Positions 46,152 to 55,931 of a DNA stretch of 64,000 nucleotides are shown one piece after another. The DNA lies in assembly GCA_905182335.1 (NCBI GenBank), contig CAJJBE010000002.1, forward strand, positions 411,501 through 475,500, written 5' to 3'. The DNA is from Flavobacteriales bacterium UBA4466 (GTDB taxonomy: Bacteria > Bacteroidota > Bacteroidia > Flavobacteriales_D > Crocinitomicaceae). Made by a program: the position numbers and the translations under genes. How positions within the stretch are numbered: the stretch's first letter is position 1; each line of letters opens with the position of its first letter. The notes under the pieces were generated by a model that was not told the origin of the DNA, searched no databases, and worked only from the letters and a program-made list of their open reading frames with translations.

Positions 46152-46826
46152 TTAATCTAATAAATCTGGTCTCCTTGCTTTTGTGCGTTCTATCGCTTTA
46201 TCTTCTCTCCATTTGTCAATTTTCCCAAAATCACCCGAAAGTAAAACCTCAGGAACCTTCATTCCATTGTATTCAGAGGGTCTTGTGTAAACAGGAGGGG
46301 AAAGTAATCCATCTTGAAAACTATCGGTTAATGCTGATGTTTCATCATTAAGAACCCCAGGTATCAATCGAACTACGCTGTCTACAAGTACTGCTGCGCC
46401 TAGTTCACCGCCAGATAGTACATAAGACCCTATGGAAATTTCCTTAGTGATATAATATTCACGTATACGTTCATCCACGCCCTTATAGTGTCCACATAAA
46501 ACCATAATATTTCCTTTTAGGCTTAGATCATTGCAAATAGCTTGCTCAAGTAATTCACCATCAGGCGTCATGAAAATGATTTCATCATAATCGCGTTCAG
46601 ATTGTAATTTATCAATAATCGCAGCAATTGGTTCAATATTCATAACCATACCAGCACCTCCACCATATTGATAATCATCGACCTTACTATGCTTGTTTGT
46701 CGAGTAATCTCGGATATTATGAATTTCTAATTCTAAATGTCCTTTTGTTTGAGCTCTTTTCATGATTGAATCAGAAAAAGGGCTGTGCAACAAATCTGGT
46801 AAAATGGTAAGTATATCAATACGCAT
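46152..46826 (-). CDS. trmD: tRNA (guanine(37)-N1)-methyltransferase
   Basis: Methylates G37 next to the anticodon to prevent frameshifting. SPOUT-class trefoil-knot motifs are clear: [20 protein letters not shown] at the start, [23 protein letters not shown] and [20 protein letters not shown]. The ATG at 46826 gives the normal start and 224 residues; the frame extends upstream to 46877 but that part has no conservation with the family. It is not in the rpsP-rimM operon as in many bacteria. Divergent from the M14 peptidase gene by 42 bases. Confidence 0.96.
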   Translation of the reverse strand: MRIDILTILPDLLHSPFSDSIMKRAQTKGHLELEIHNIRDYSTNKHSKVDDYQYGGGAGMVMNIEPIAAIIDKLQSERDYDEIIFMTPDGELLEQAICNDLSLKGNIMVLCGHYKGVDERIREYYITKEISIGSYVLSGGELGAAVLVDSVVRLIPGVLNDETSALTDSFQDGLLSPPVYTRPSEYNGMKVPEVLLSGDFGKIDKWREDKAIERTKARRPDLLD

Positions 46827-46868
46827 GCTTAAAATTAAGTATTTTAGCCAAGGTTTATTGAATATTTT

Positions 46869-48581
46869 ATGAAGCATATTTTTACAATCATTTTATTTTT
46901 CATTTCAGGACTTACTTTTGGTCAGCTGAATGGAAATTCTACACCTAATTATTATGAGCTTATTTCAATATATGAATCGTTGGCAAATGACCATGATGAA
47001 ATTGAATTGTATCAAATGGGCTACTCCGATTATGGATTACCAATTTATCTCTGCATAATAAATGGTGCTCAAGATTCATTGCTAACGTTTCAGAAAGCAA
47101 AAAACAGCACCACAATTCTGATCAATAATGCAATCCATCCTGGTGAGCCTGATGGTGTAAATGCTTCTCTAATGTGGATAAATGATTGGGTGTATTCAGG
47201 TAAAAAAACCAAAGACTTTCCTCTGATAGCTATTATACCAGCATATAACGTTGGTGGTATGATGAATCGTTCTGCTACGAGTAGAGCTAATCAAGATGGA
47301 CCAGAAGAATACGGGTTTAGGGGGAATGCTCAGAATTTGGATTTGAATAGAGACTTCATCAAAATGGACTCTAAAAATATGTTCACGTTTGCGAAAATAT
47401 ATCATGGACTCGACCCTGATCTATTTTTAGATACACACGTTTCAAATGGTGCCGATTATCAATATACTATGACATATATTGCATCTGTCCGTGAGCGAAT
47501 GTCACCTTCGCTTGGTCATTTAATGCATGACGACATGGTTCCATATTTAGAAGAGAAGTCTTCTAAATATGGGTTTGATTTAATTCCATATGTTGACTTA
47601 AAAGGAGAAGTGCCAGAATTTGGGATACAAATATTTAATGATCTACCTCGCTATGCTATGGGTTATGCATCACTAATGAATTCAATTAGTTTTACCTTAG
47701 AAACACACATGTTAAAGCCTTTTTATCAAAGGGTTAAGGCTACAAAAGTATTTATAGATAATTTTATTGAATGGGGACAATTGAAACATAAAGAAATTGA
47801 GATAGCTAGGGCTCTTGCACGTCAGTGGGAGTCTGATATGAGTTACTATCCATTCAACTTTAAGCTAACAGAAGTTCATGATTCAATTAAATTTAAAGGG
47901 TTTGAAGCAACACATCCTTTGAGCCAAGTAACAGGAATGGAGCGTTTAAAATATGATCATGATCAACCATACGAAAAAGAAATCCCTTACTACAATGAAT
48001 TTAAAGCGATGGACTCTGTGTTTATTTCAGACTTCTACATCGTCGGTGGACAGTGTTCAGATGTTATAGTAAGACTTAAAGCAAATAGGATTCAATTTTC
48101 TGTTTTTCAAAAGGATACGCTTATCCAATTAGAGCAAACTAAAATAATTGACTTCGAAACAGCTAGTCGACCTTATGAAGGACATTTTATACATAATGGA
48201 GTCAAAAAAGAGGTTAGCCTCGCTGCTGTTCAATTAAAAAAGGGTGACATTCTAATCTCATCTAATCAAAAGAACAAACGGTTTCTTGTTTCTGTTTTGG
48301 AGACTAATTCTCCGGATAGCTATTTTAACTGGAATTTTTTCGATAGCTATTTACAGCAAAAAGAATATTTTTCACCATACGTTTTTGAAGATAAGGCACT
48401 CCAAATATTGAATAAAAATTCAGAGTTAAAAAAAAGGTTTGAATTGAAAAAAGTAAATGAACCATCCTTCGCTAATTCATCATGGGATCAGTTATTTTAC
48501 ATTTATAAAAAAAGTGATTATTACGAACCAACCCATAATGTTTTACCTGTTTTTAGAGGTATGTATGAAACGTTAAAATGA
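46869..48581 (+). CDS. Exported M14-family zinc carboxypeptidase
   Basis: Signal peptide (residues 1-18, ending LTFGQ) and an M14 catalytic domain. Zinc ligands are in [11 protein letters not shown] (the HxxE motif) and [10 protein letters not shown]; the arginine-rich substrate region [12 protein letters not shown] is present, and the catalytic glutamate is probably in [10 protein letters not shown]. Residues from about 330 on form an accessory beta region. Length 570. It probably trims C-terminal residues from peptides in the periplasm. No T9SS tail was seen. Substrate preference cannot be told. Confidence 0.88.
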   Translation: MKHIFTIILFFISGLTFGQLNGNSTPNYYELISIYESLANDHDEIELYQMGYSDYGLPIYLCIINGAQDSLLTFQKAKNSTTILINNAIHPGEPDGVNASLMWINDWVYSGKKTKDFPLIAIIPAYNVGGMMNRSATSRANQDGPEEYGFRGNAQNLDLNRDFIKMDSKNMFTFAKIYHGLDPDLFLDTHVSNGADYQYTMTYIASVRERMSPSLGHLMHDDMVPYLEEKSSKYGFDLIPYVDLKGEVPEFGIQIFNDLPRYAMGYASLMNSISFTLETHMLKPFYQRVKATKVFIDNFIEWGQLKHKEIEIARALARQWESDMSYYPFNFKLTEVHDSIKFKGFEATHPLSQVTGMERLKYDHDQPYEKEIPYYNEFKAMDSVFISDFYIVGGQCSDVIVRLKANRIQFSVFQKDTLIQLEQTKIIDFETASRPYEGHFIHNGVKKEVSLAAVQLKKGDILISSNQKNKRFLVSVLETNSPDSYFNWNFFDSYLQQKEYFSPYVFEDKALQILNKNSELKKRFELKKVNEPSFANSSWDQLFYIYKKSDYYEPTHNVLPVFRGMYETLK

Positions 48582-48676
48582 TTTATGATATTTTGAATAC
48601 TTCGATAGCATAATTTAAATATAGTTTGATTCCTAAAATATGCAATGTATCTTTATACTTTGAAAAATTATTCTTT

Positions 48677-50638
48677 ATGAAAAATAGATTACTAATTGGA
48701 CTGTTTACTTTGATGAGTTCATTTTCTTTCTCTCAAGATACAACTTGGGTTCAAACATTTACCTTTGATTCTATATCAACCCGAAGAGCTAATTTTGTCT
48801 TTCCAGTAGAGTTAGAGTCGCAACGTTTTGAGAAAGTATTGATGTATTATAAACTTAAATGTGACCCTCAGACGCCTTGGGATAGTTATGCTTGTGGTGA
48901 GTGGGATTACCTTGCATACACTAGAATATACGATCATACTGGTGAAATCGATTCTAACCAAGATGAAGTCGTTAATGATATAGAAATTGGTCGCTTTATT
49001 ACACCTTATGGAATTAATTTTGATTTAGGGCCAAGTGGATTTACATGGATTTATGATGTTACTGATTATCAAATGTATTTAAAAGGTTTAGTAGATTTAG
49101 CAGCTCATAATACCCAAGAGCTTATTGATTTAAAATTTGCCTTTATAGAAGGTGTTCCACCTCGTGATGTTCTTTCACGTCAACCAATTTGGTCTGATTT
49201 TAAAAGTTATTCTTATGCTAACTTGGATAATGATGTGAACTTGCAATCTATAGATGTTACACTTTCTGATTCGTCTGAGATGTATAAAATTAAAACACGT
49301 TTCACAGGTCATGGTCATAATGGCTCAGTGAACTGTTGTGAATGGGATTCTAAAGATCATATGATATCAGTTGATGGTGTAGAACGCTTCAATTGGGAGA
49401 TTTGGGAAGAAACGGCTTGTGGGGATAATCCAAATATATCTCAAGGTGGAACATGGCCTTATGCAAGAGAAGGATGGTGTCCAGGTGATCTAGTTAAAGA
49501 ATATGACCATGAATTAACACCATATGTTACACCTGGTTCAATAGTTACTTTTGATTATGACATCGAAGATGTTCCCTTAAATGATCAGGCTCAAGGTAAT
49601 GGGAACTATATTGTTGCCATGGATTTAATTTCTTACTCAGCACCAAACTTTCAAAATGATGCGGCAATTATAGATGTTTTAAATCCAAATAATTGGGAGT
49701 ATTACAGTAAATGGAATCCAAGTTGTTCAAACCCTAGGGTTATTATTCAGAATACAGGGGAACAAGATTTAACTTCTTGTAGAATTAGAATTTGGATTAG
49801 CTATGGAGATTTTATTGATTACGAATGGACTGGAAACTTGAAGTTTTTAGAAAAGGAAGTTGTTGAAATTCAAGTTACAGATGATAGCTGGTGGGCTGAT
49901 TATTCAGGTCAACAAACATTTAGTGCACGTGTAATGAATGTTCAAGGTGTCCAAGATATGGATGAATATGTAAATAATAATGAGATTTCTACGAAGTTTG
50001 AAGCTCCAAGCTACATTTCAGGTGAATTCTTGGTTTGGTTTACTACTAACAATAAAGCAAATGAGAACAATTGGAGGTTGGAAGATGGAGGTGGAAATAT
50101 CATTTTTCAGAGAAATACATTAACCAATGAAACGACTTATAAAGATACGTTTGACCTCGCTCCAGGTTGTTATAGTATTACTTTAGAAGATACTGATAAC
50201 GATGGTATAGGTTTTTGGTATTCAGCCATTCCAGTTATAGATGGAGGAGAAGGTGAAACTGACGGAACATTTAGAATTAAAAAAGTTGGTGGACCAGTTG
50301 TTAAGACATTGAATCGTGATTTTGGAAACTATAGCAAGTTTAATTTCTCCGTTGGATATGCATTGGGTATTAAGGAACAAGATTTATCACATAAAATAGA
50401 TGTATTCCCAAATCCAAACAATGGAGTGTTTCATGTAGAATTGAGTGGAAGTATAGGGGGTAGAGCACAGTTGGAAGTGTTTGATATAACAGGTAGAAAA
50501 GTAATTTCTCAGTCTATGAACACAAATCTCAATTTCGCAACATCCTTGGTTGATTTACCGAGTGCTCCCGCTGGACATTATTTCATTAAAATAGTAACGA
50601 GCGAACGTGTATACACAAAAGAGTTTGTCAAGCAATAA
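48677..50638 (+). CDS. PNGase F-like secreted glycan amidase with T9SS type-A domain
   Basis: The ATG at 48677 starts a signal peptide (MKNRLLIGLFTLMSSFSFSQ). Residues about 25-330 resemble the two jelly-roll domains of peptide-N-glycosidase F, which removes N-glycans from asparagine. IEIGRFITPYG matches the enzyme's IGRFITPY, ACGEWDY carries the aspartate equivalent to Asp60 (D77), CCEWD gives the glutamate equivalent to Glu206 (E222), and REGWCPG matches AGWCPG. A third acid is less certain. About 260 extra residues follow, ending in a type-A T9SS tail (IDVFPNPNNGVFHVEL ... AGHYFIKIV). Predicted surface or secreted enzyme for host or algal glycoproteins; activity is inferred. Confidence 0.85.
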   Translation: MKNRLLIGLFTLMSSFSFSQDTTWVQTFTFDSISTRRANFVFPVELESQRFEKVLMYYKLKCDPQTPWDSYACGEWDYLAYTRIYDHTGEIDSNQDEVVNDIEIGRFITPYGINFDLGPSGFTWIYDVTDYQMYLKGLVDLAAHNTQELIDLKFAFIEGVPPRDVLSRQPIWSDFKSYSYANLDNDVNLQSIDVTLSDSSEMYKIKTRFTGHGHNGSVNCCEWDSKDHMISVDGVERFNWEIWEETACGDNPNISQGGTWPYAREGWCPGDLVKEYDHELTPYVTPGSIVTFDYDIEDVPLNDQAQGNGNYIVAMDLISYSAPNFQNDAAIIDVLNPNNWEYYSKWNPSCSNPRVIIQNTGEQDLTSCRIRIWISYGDFIDYEWTGNLKFLEKEVVEIQVTDDSWWADYSGQQTFSARVMNVQGVQDMDEYVNNNEISTKFEAPSYISGEFLVWFTTNNKANENNWRLEDGGGNIIFQRNTLTNETTYKDTFDLAPGCYSITLEDTDNDGIGFWYSAIPVIDGGEGETDGTFRIKKVGGPVVKTLNRDFGNYSKFNFSVGYALGIKEQDLSHKIDVFPNPNNGVFHVELSGSIGGRAQLEVFDITGRKVISQSMNTNLNFATSLVDLPSAPAGHYFIKIVTSERVYTKEFVKQ

Positions 50639-50686
50639 TAAACTCTGCTAAACTTAAAGGGGATGGGATTTAATCGTTCTCTTTTT

Positions 50687-51820
50687 TTATCTAAAGTATT
50701 TTTTTAGCCTGAGGATAGGCTCTTCAATATAAGTATAGCTTAATCGACTTATTATTATGGTTATATAACCGGATAATAGTAAGAATGCAATGAACCCAAA
50801 AATTGACTCTTGAAGGCCATATTGTATAATTATTTTTTGAACGAAGTAAATCACGATACATTGATACATATAGAGTCCATAGCTTATTTTACCCAAATTA
50901 AAAAAACCTAAAATCTTATCTGCTTTATAAAAAGAGTGTGAGCAATTGATTTGCTCAAAAATCACAAATGAAAAAAATAATCCAATAAATAAGCGTTCTA
51001 TTCCGATTAGGTAGCCTTGAAAAATAGTTGTTGACATTAATAATAAAAATATACCGGCAAGATAAATAAGAATTATTTTAATCCTTGAGAGATTATTGAA
51101 AGATGATAGCAAATTAGTATTAAGTGCTAAAACACTTAATAATCCTCCAATTGCTAAATCACTTATAACTGAAAGTGTATGGAAGTATATTATACGTTCA
51201 TCGTCGATATGTAAGCTTCTGAAAATAACGCTTAGCAGAATTACTATAATGAAGTATATGTGGTAGTACTTTCCTTTTCTTATAGAGTCGAAAATAGCGA
51301 TTAAAAAGACGCAGGTCATATAAAATTGTTCCTCTATACTGACAGACCAAGTGATGGTTAAAAAACTGATAGAATCTCTCCATCCTGTCCATAGCTCTTC
51401 AAAATTAGAAATGAAAAAAGAGTAGTGCAAAAGTGAATTTTCAGTCTCGAATCCATTAGGGAGTAATGGGAAAATAATGAACCCGAAAATAATAATAATG
51501 AAATATAATGGCCAAATCCGGAGTGATCTTCGCATGAAAAACTGAAAAGGATTAATTTTTCCTTTTCGCTTGGCTTCATTTAATAAAAGAGATGTAATTA
51601 AAAATCCACTAAGCACAAAAAATAGTCCAACACCATGATGACCTTTACTCATTACCTTAAATATTTGAGTGAATATTGGGTCTGAAAAGAAATCACCCCA
51701 AATTTCTCTACCTAGTGTAAAAAGATGAAATAGAAATACTGAGAGCGCTCCAATAAATCGTAAACCATTTAGGTTCTCGTAAAAGGGAAGTGATAATTTC
51801 TCTGTTTTATTGTTTTCCAA
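50687..51820 (-). CDS. Acyltransferase 3 (OafA-like) membrane protein
   Basis: Multi-pass inner-membrane acyltransferase with about ten helices. The N-terminal motif LNGLRFIGALSVFLFHL (R and H of the family's active region) and GLFFVLSGFLITSLLLNEA are clear. SFLTITWSVSIEEQFYM is a second conserved loop. Such proteins add acetyl or other acyl groups to surface polysaccharides or peptidoglycan; the target is unknown. Length 377 is normal and there is no SGNH extension. Tail-to-tail with the PNGase F-like gene, and divergent from lhgO. Confidence 0.88.
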   Translation of the reverse strand: MENNKTEKLSLPFYENLNGLRFIGALSVFLFHLFTLGREIWGDFFSDPIFTQIFKVMSKGHHGVGLFFVLSGFLITSLLLNEAKRKGKINPFQFFMRRSLRIWPLYFIIIIFGFIIFPLLPNGFETENSLLHYSFFISNFEELWTGWRDSISFLTITWSVSIEEQFYMTCVFLIAIFDSIRKGKYYHIYFIIVILLSVIFRSLHIDDERIIYFHTLSVISDLAIGGLLSVLALNTNLLSSFNNLSRIKIILIYLAGIFLLLMSTTIFQGYLIGIERLFIGLFFSFVIFEQINCSHSFYKADKILGFFNLGKISYGLYMYQCIVIYFVQKIIIQYGLQESIFGFIAFLLLSGYITIIISRLSYTYIEEPILRLKKYFR

Positions 51821-51870
51821 AGCGATGAATCATTAATTTTACCGACAAATTAAAGCAAAATACAGATACT

Positions 51871-53082
51871 ATGACGTATGATATCGCAATTATTGGAGGA
51901 GGTATTGTCGGAGCGGCAACATTTTATAAGCTTCAGAAGAAATATCCAGGACAAAAAATTGTACTGATTGAGAAAGAAGGGACACTTGCAGGTCACCAAA
52001 CGGGTCATAATTCTGGTGTGATTCACTCCGGACTTTATTACAAGCCAGGGTCTTTGAAAGCACGTAACTGCATTCAGGGTAGACATGAGCTTGTCGCATT
52101 TTCAAAAGAACATGGCATCGCTCATGATGTCTGCGGGAAAATTGTTGTTGCAACAGATGAAAGTGAGTTGATAAACATGGAGAGGATCTATAAAATTGGT
52201 CTTGAAAATGAGATTGAAGGTCTTCAAAAGTTAACAGGAGAAGAATTAAAAAAATACGAACCGCACGTTGTAGGAGTAGCTGGACTTCTTGTTCCTTGTA
52301 CCGGCATCATTGATTTTAGAGCAGCAACAGAGAAAATGGCTGAGTTAGCATTAGCGATACAACCCGAAAGTAAAATGTTCTTAGGGCATGAGGTTCAGGA
52401 TATCATTAAGAATAAGAATACATCCACTATTGTTACTAATAAAACTGATTTTGAAGCAAAGTATTTAGTCTTCTGTGCTGGACTTCAAGCAGATCGACTT
52501 GCGAAAAAAGATGGTGTAGATTTAAAAGAGAAGGTAGTAGGATTTAGAGGTGATTACTATGAGTTGACTGAGCAAGGCATTCACAAAGTGAAAAACTTAA
52601 TCTATCCAGTGCCAAATCCGGACTTCCCATTTTTAGGGGTTCACTTTACGCGAATGACCAATGGTGAAATTGAATGTGGTCCAAATGCTGTTTTCACATT
52701 CAAACGTGAAGGTTATGGTAAAACTGATTTCTCTTTAAGAGATACTTGGGATGCTCTTACTTACGGTGGCACTTGGAAGTTATTCTTTAAGAACATAAAA
52801 TTTGGTATCAATGAATATCGAAGAGCTTTTTCTAAGAAGTTATTCTTAAAAACACTTCAACGTATGATTCCATCATTGACTATGGATGACCTTAAGCCAG
52901 GTAGAGCTGGTGTGAGAGCATTGTTGTTGAGGCAAGATGGTGATACACGAGATGATTTTAGAATTGAGTATCATGGTAATGCAATTCATGTATTGAATGC
53001 ACCGTCGCCTGCTGCAACCGCATCATTGGCTATTGGAGGTTATATTACTGATGAAGCTGAAAAGCACTTTGGTCTAAAATAA
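51871..53082 (+). CDS. lhgO: L-2-hydroxyglutarate oxidase
   Basis: FAD-dependent oxidoreductase of the DAO family that oxidises L-2-hydroxyglutarate to 2-oxoglutarate. The dinucleotide-binding motif is YDIAIIGGGIVGAATFYKL near the start. GHQTGHNSGVIHSGLYYKPG and GLLVPCTGIIDFRAATEKMA match the LhgO/YgaF group. The GRAGVRALLL block and VLNAPSPAATASLAIGGYI end the protein. Length 403 is typical. Convergent with the AI-2E gene (2-base gap). Confidence 0.92.
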   Translation: MTYDIAIIGGGIVGAATFYKLQKKYPGQKIVLIEKEGTLAGHQTGHNSGVIHSGLYYKPGSLKARNCIQGRHELVAFSKEHGIAHDVCGKIVVATDESELINMERIYKIGLENEIEGLQKLTGEELKKYEPHVVGVAGLLVPCTGIIDFRAATEKMAELALAIQPESKMFLGHEVQDIIKNKNTSTIVTNKTDFEAKYLVFCAGLQADRLAKKDGVDLKEKVVGFRGDYYELTEQGIHKVKNLIYPVPNPDFPFLGVHFTRMTNGEIECGPNAVFTFKREGYGKTDFSLRDTWDALTYGGTWKLFFKNIKFGINEYRRAFSKKLFLKTLQRMIPSLTMDDLKPGRAGVRALLLRQDGDTRDDFRIEYHGNAIHVLNAPSPAATASLAIGGYITDEAEKHFGLK

Positions 53083-53084
53083 AA

Positions 53085-54113
53085 CTAAACCCCTCCTTTC
53101 TCGGATAGTAAGATTGCGATTGGTCGTGTAGATGAAAATTGTGATAACACAATAATTATGGCTACTGTTATTGGTACACTCAAGAACATCCCTATAATTC
53201 CCCAAATTGAACCCCAAAGGGCTAAAGATAATATAGCTACTAGTGCGCTTATGTTTAGTGTGTTACCCATTATTCTCGGCTCAATAAGACTTCCAACAAG
53301 CATCGCAACTGTCCCTACACCAATTAGAATGATCAAGAAAGGAAGAAACTCTCCAAATTGAATTAGTGAGAACAATGCTGGTAACAAAGTTCCAATGATT
53401 GGACCAACAGAGGGTATGAAGTTTAACATGAAAATTAGAAATGCCCAAAACAAAGGCGATTCAATACCAACTGCTAAAAGGATGAAATAACTAAGAGTGG
53501 TACTTGTCAGGCTGATTAATGATTTTAAACTAATGTAACTTGACATTGATTTGTCAATCTTTCTTAATGTCGACTGAACACTAGCATATTGATTATCATT
53601 TGTGAAAATTAATTGAATTTTATGCTCAATTAAGGATTCTTCAATAAAAATGAAGATGACGTAAAAGATAATCATTACCATATTACTCAGTAATTCAGAA
53701 ATAGAATTAAAAAAACCTTTTAGATGACTTGCAAATTCAAAGTTTTGAATTAAGTTAGTCAACTCGCTACTTAGGTCGATATTTAGAATTTCATTGATTC
53801 GCAGAGAAATAACATCAATGTTTGCCGCGTATAATGAATAGGATTCTGCTAAATTCTCAATATTAGAAGAAAGGATTTTTCCTACTGTAAAAATACCTAA
53901 GAATATAACAAATGAAGCCAGAATTGTTTTAAACCAAGACGGAACATACTTTTTAATAATGTGATTTTTATCTAATAAGTTTCTTGTTTTCTTAACTATA
54001 AACCAAATGAGAATAGCGATGATAAAAGGTATAATTATCGTTTGACCATATATTAAGGCAAAGAATATAATTGTTGTTGCTAAAAGCCAGGAAGTTATAT
54101 TATTCAATTTCAT
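53085..54113 (-). CDS. AI-2E family transporter (PerM-like)
   Basis: Multi-pass membrane protein of the AI-2E/TqsA/PerM family, now thought to include ion-coupled exporters. Early helices LLATTIIFFALIYGQTIIIPF, a cytoplasmic-domain-like stretch (about 85-130), and late helices with PSVGPIIGTLLPALFSLIQF and the conserved motif LVGSLIEPRIMGNTLNISAL. Length 342 is normal. The substrate is unknown; the name does not prove autoinducer transport. Confidence 0.87.
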   Translation of the reverse strand: MKLNNITSWLLATTIIFFALIYGQTIIIPFIIAILIWFIVKKTRNLLDKNHIIKKYVPSWFKTILASFVIFLGIFTVGKILSSNIENLAESYSLYAANIDVISLRINEILNIDLSSELTNLIQNFEFASHLKGFFNSISELLSNMVMIIFYVIFIFIEESLIEHKIQLIFTNDNQYASVQSTLRKIDKSMSSYISLKSLISLTSTTLSYFILLAVGIESPLFWAFLIFMLNFIPSVGPIIGTLLPALFSLIQFGEFLPFLIILIGVGTVAMLVGSLIEPRIMGNTLNISALVAILSLALWGSIWGIIGMFLSVPITVAIIIVLSQFSSTRPIAILLSEKGGV

Positions 54114-54322
54114 ACATTAAAAATAATCAAAATTAGTAGTTGTTTACCTTAATAATTTATCCATGCTCATACTTAAATAGAAATCTTCTTAATAGAATCG
54201 GTCAAGAAATAATTACTAATGATGAGTTGAGTTATCTGATTTAAAGAAAAATGTGAATTGAACATAGAAATATTCTAATTGAATCTAAGTTAGTTTTTAT
54301 TTTTATTACATAGTATAAAGAT

Positions 54323-54330
54323 TATCTTTG
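54323..54330 (+). promoter_or_regulatory. -7 box of the FKBP pair promoter
   Basis: TATCTTTG matches the consensus and lies 16 bases before the ATG at 54347, implying a very short leader. No -33 TTG is evident. Confidence 0.5.
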
Positions 54331-54346
54331 TCAAAATTATTTTTAG

Positions 54347-54946
54347 ATGAGTAAAGAATTAAAAGCAGTAAGTTACTGCGTAGGGATGAGTTTAGGTGGA
54401 AGTTTATTACAACAAAACCTGCAAGGAATATCAGCTGAAGTACTAGCTGAAGCAATTCAAGATACGTTCGATTCAAAAGAATTGAAATATACCCCAGAAG
54501 AGGCGAATCAAATTATTCAAGATTTTCTTGCAAAAGAAGGTGAAAAGAAATTTGGTGGGAACAAAACTAAAAGTGAGGAATTCTTAGCGGAAAATGCAAA
54601 GAAAGAAGGTGTTCAAGTAACTGCTTCTGGATTGCAATATGAAGTGATTGAGAAAGGCGCTGGTGACAAGCCATCAGAAACGAGTAACGTAACTGTACAT
54701 TATCACGGTACTTTAGCCGACGGTACTGTTTTTGACAGCTCTGTTGAAAGAGGAGAGCCAACAAGCTTTGGTGTAAATCAAGTTATTCCAGGATGGACAG
54801 AAGCTTTACAGTTAATGCCAAAAGGAGCGAAGTATAGGTTGTATATACCTCAAGATTTGGCTTATGGAGCAACTCCGCATCCAGGTGGACCGATTGAGCC
54901 ATACATGGCATTGATTTTTGATGTTGAATTATTAGAAATAGCATAA
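54347..54946 (+). CDS. FKBP-type peptidyl-prolyl cis-trans isomerase (Mip/FkpA layout)
   Basis: The N-terminal 90 residues are a helical dimerisation domain (VSYCVGMSLGGSLLQQNL), followed by a canonical FKBP domain: VTVHYHGTLADGTVFDSS, FGVNQVIPGWTEALQLMPKG, YRLYIPQDLAYG. No signal peptide, so probably cytoplasmic, unlike FkpA. Length 199. The stop shares a base with the next gene's ATG (TAATG). The pair may have arisen by duplication with the second copy exported. Confidence 0.92.
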   Translation: MSKELKAVSYCVGMSLGGSLLQQNLQGISAEVLAEAIQDTFDSKELKYTPEEANQIIQDFLAKEGEKKFGGNKTKSEEFLAENAKKEGVQVTASGLQYEVIEKGAGDKPSETSNVTVHYHGTLADGTVFDSSVERGEPTSFGVNQVIPGWTEALQLMPKGAKYRLYIPQDLAYGATPHPGGPIEPYMALIFDVELLEIA

Positions 54947-55860
54947 TGAGAAAGTGGTTATTTATTGCTCCATTGGGTATATTGTTTGCTTGTGGAGAAA
55001 GCGCTACACAGCTAGATGTGGATAAGATTAATCTTGACGAATATTCAGATAGAATTGGATACGTACTAGGATCTCTTAACGCTGAATCAATCTTGCAATC
55101 AGGAGGTAAGATGAATGAGATGAATAAAGAGCTATTGATCGAAGGGTTTACAAGTAACTTAAGTGATAAAGATTGTAGCGATTGCGATGATGTTATTTCC
55201 GCGTTATTTGGGGCTTATGGTCAAGATCTTGATACAACTAAAATTGATGCTGGTTCAATATGTATCGGTCGCTTGACTGGGTTTAGATTTTATGCCGACA
55301 TGATTGGCATGGGAGGGAATGATAAAATCAACATGGAAATGGTTAAAGTTGGATTTAGACATGGTATTTATGAATCAGATACTTTAATTGATGAAACAGA
55401 AAAAAGAACTATGGTTCAAAATTTCATTACCGATATTAATTCACTGAATGGTGAAAAAATGCTTGAAATTGCGAAGAATGAACCTGATGCTCAGGTATTT
55501 GATAACGGAATTGTTATGTTCACATTAGAAGAGGGGAAAGGTGATTACCCAGACCCTAAAGATGATGTTGAAGTAGAATATATCCTTACAAATGCATTTG
55601 GTGATACTGTTCAAAGTAGTTATGAGATGAAGAAAGTAAATCCTGATGCAGGACCAGTTTATTTAAGTTTAAATGGTGGTGTTATCGCAGGTTGGTCTTT
55701 CGTTATTCCTAAAATGAAAGTGGGAGGTAAAGCAAGAGCTTATATTCCATGGAGTTTAGCTTACGGAGAGAAAGGAGGTAAAGAATCGTTATGTTTCTTT
55801 ATCGAGCTTAAAGGTAAAGGTCCAGGAGGATCTTTGGTTAAGCAGCAACCAGGAATGTGA
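54946..55860 (+). CDS. FKBP-like exported lipoprotein
   Basis: Lipoprotein signal MRKWLFIAPLGILFAC (C16). The middle 170 residues resemble a duplicated helical FKBP N-terminal region (RIGYVLGSLNAESI), and the C-terminal 100 residues a divergent FKBP domain: VEVEYILTNAFGDTVQSS, GGVIAGWSFVIPKMKVGGKA, AYIPWSLAYGEKG. Some pocket residues are changed, so isomerase activity may be low. Length 304. Translationally coupled to the cytoplasmic FKBP gene before it; a hairpin terminator follows. Confidence 0.85.
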   Translation: MRKWLFIAPLGILFACGESATQLDVDKINLDEYSDRIGYVLGSLNAESILQSGGKMNEMNKELLIEGFTSNLSDKDCSDCDDVISALFGAYGQDLDTTKIDAGSICIGRLTGFRFYADMIGMGGNDKINMEMVKVGFRHGIYESDTLIDETEKRTMVQNFITDINSLNGEKMLEIAKNEPDAQVFDNGIVMFTLEEGKGDYPDPKDDVEVEYILTNAFGDTVQSSYEMKKVNPDAGPVYLSLNGGVIAGWSFVIPKMKVGGKARAYIPWSLAYGEKGGKESLCFFIELKGKGPGGSLVKQQPGM

Positions 55861-55882
55861 TCGAATAAGATTTGATATTGAA

Positions 55883-55914
55883 AATAGCTCATCCCAAGAT
55901 GGGCTATTTTTTTT
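55883..55914 (+). terminator. Hairpin terminator after the FKBP pair
   Basis: AATAGC-T-CATC / GATG-G-GCTATT pair as an imperfect stem of about 10 bp around a CCAA loop, followed by a run of eight T. It lies between convergent genes. Confidence 0.85.
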
Positions 55915-55931
55915 GTTTAATCATTAACTAA

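Noticed and set aside
53085-54113. Quorum-sensing autoinducer exporter
   Set aside because: The AI-2E family name is historic; most members have no shown link to AI-2 and no luxS-type gene is in the window.
54114-54346. Short plus-strand frame reading NRNLLNRIGQEIITNDELSY before the FKBP gene
   Set aside because: No usable start and only about 25 codons; could be a remnant but nothing recognisable.
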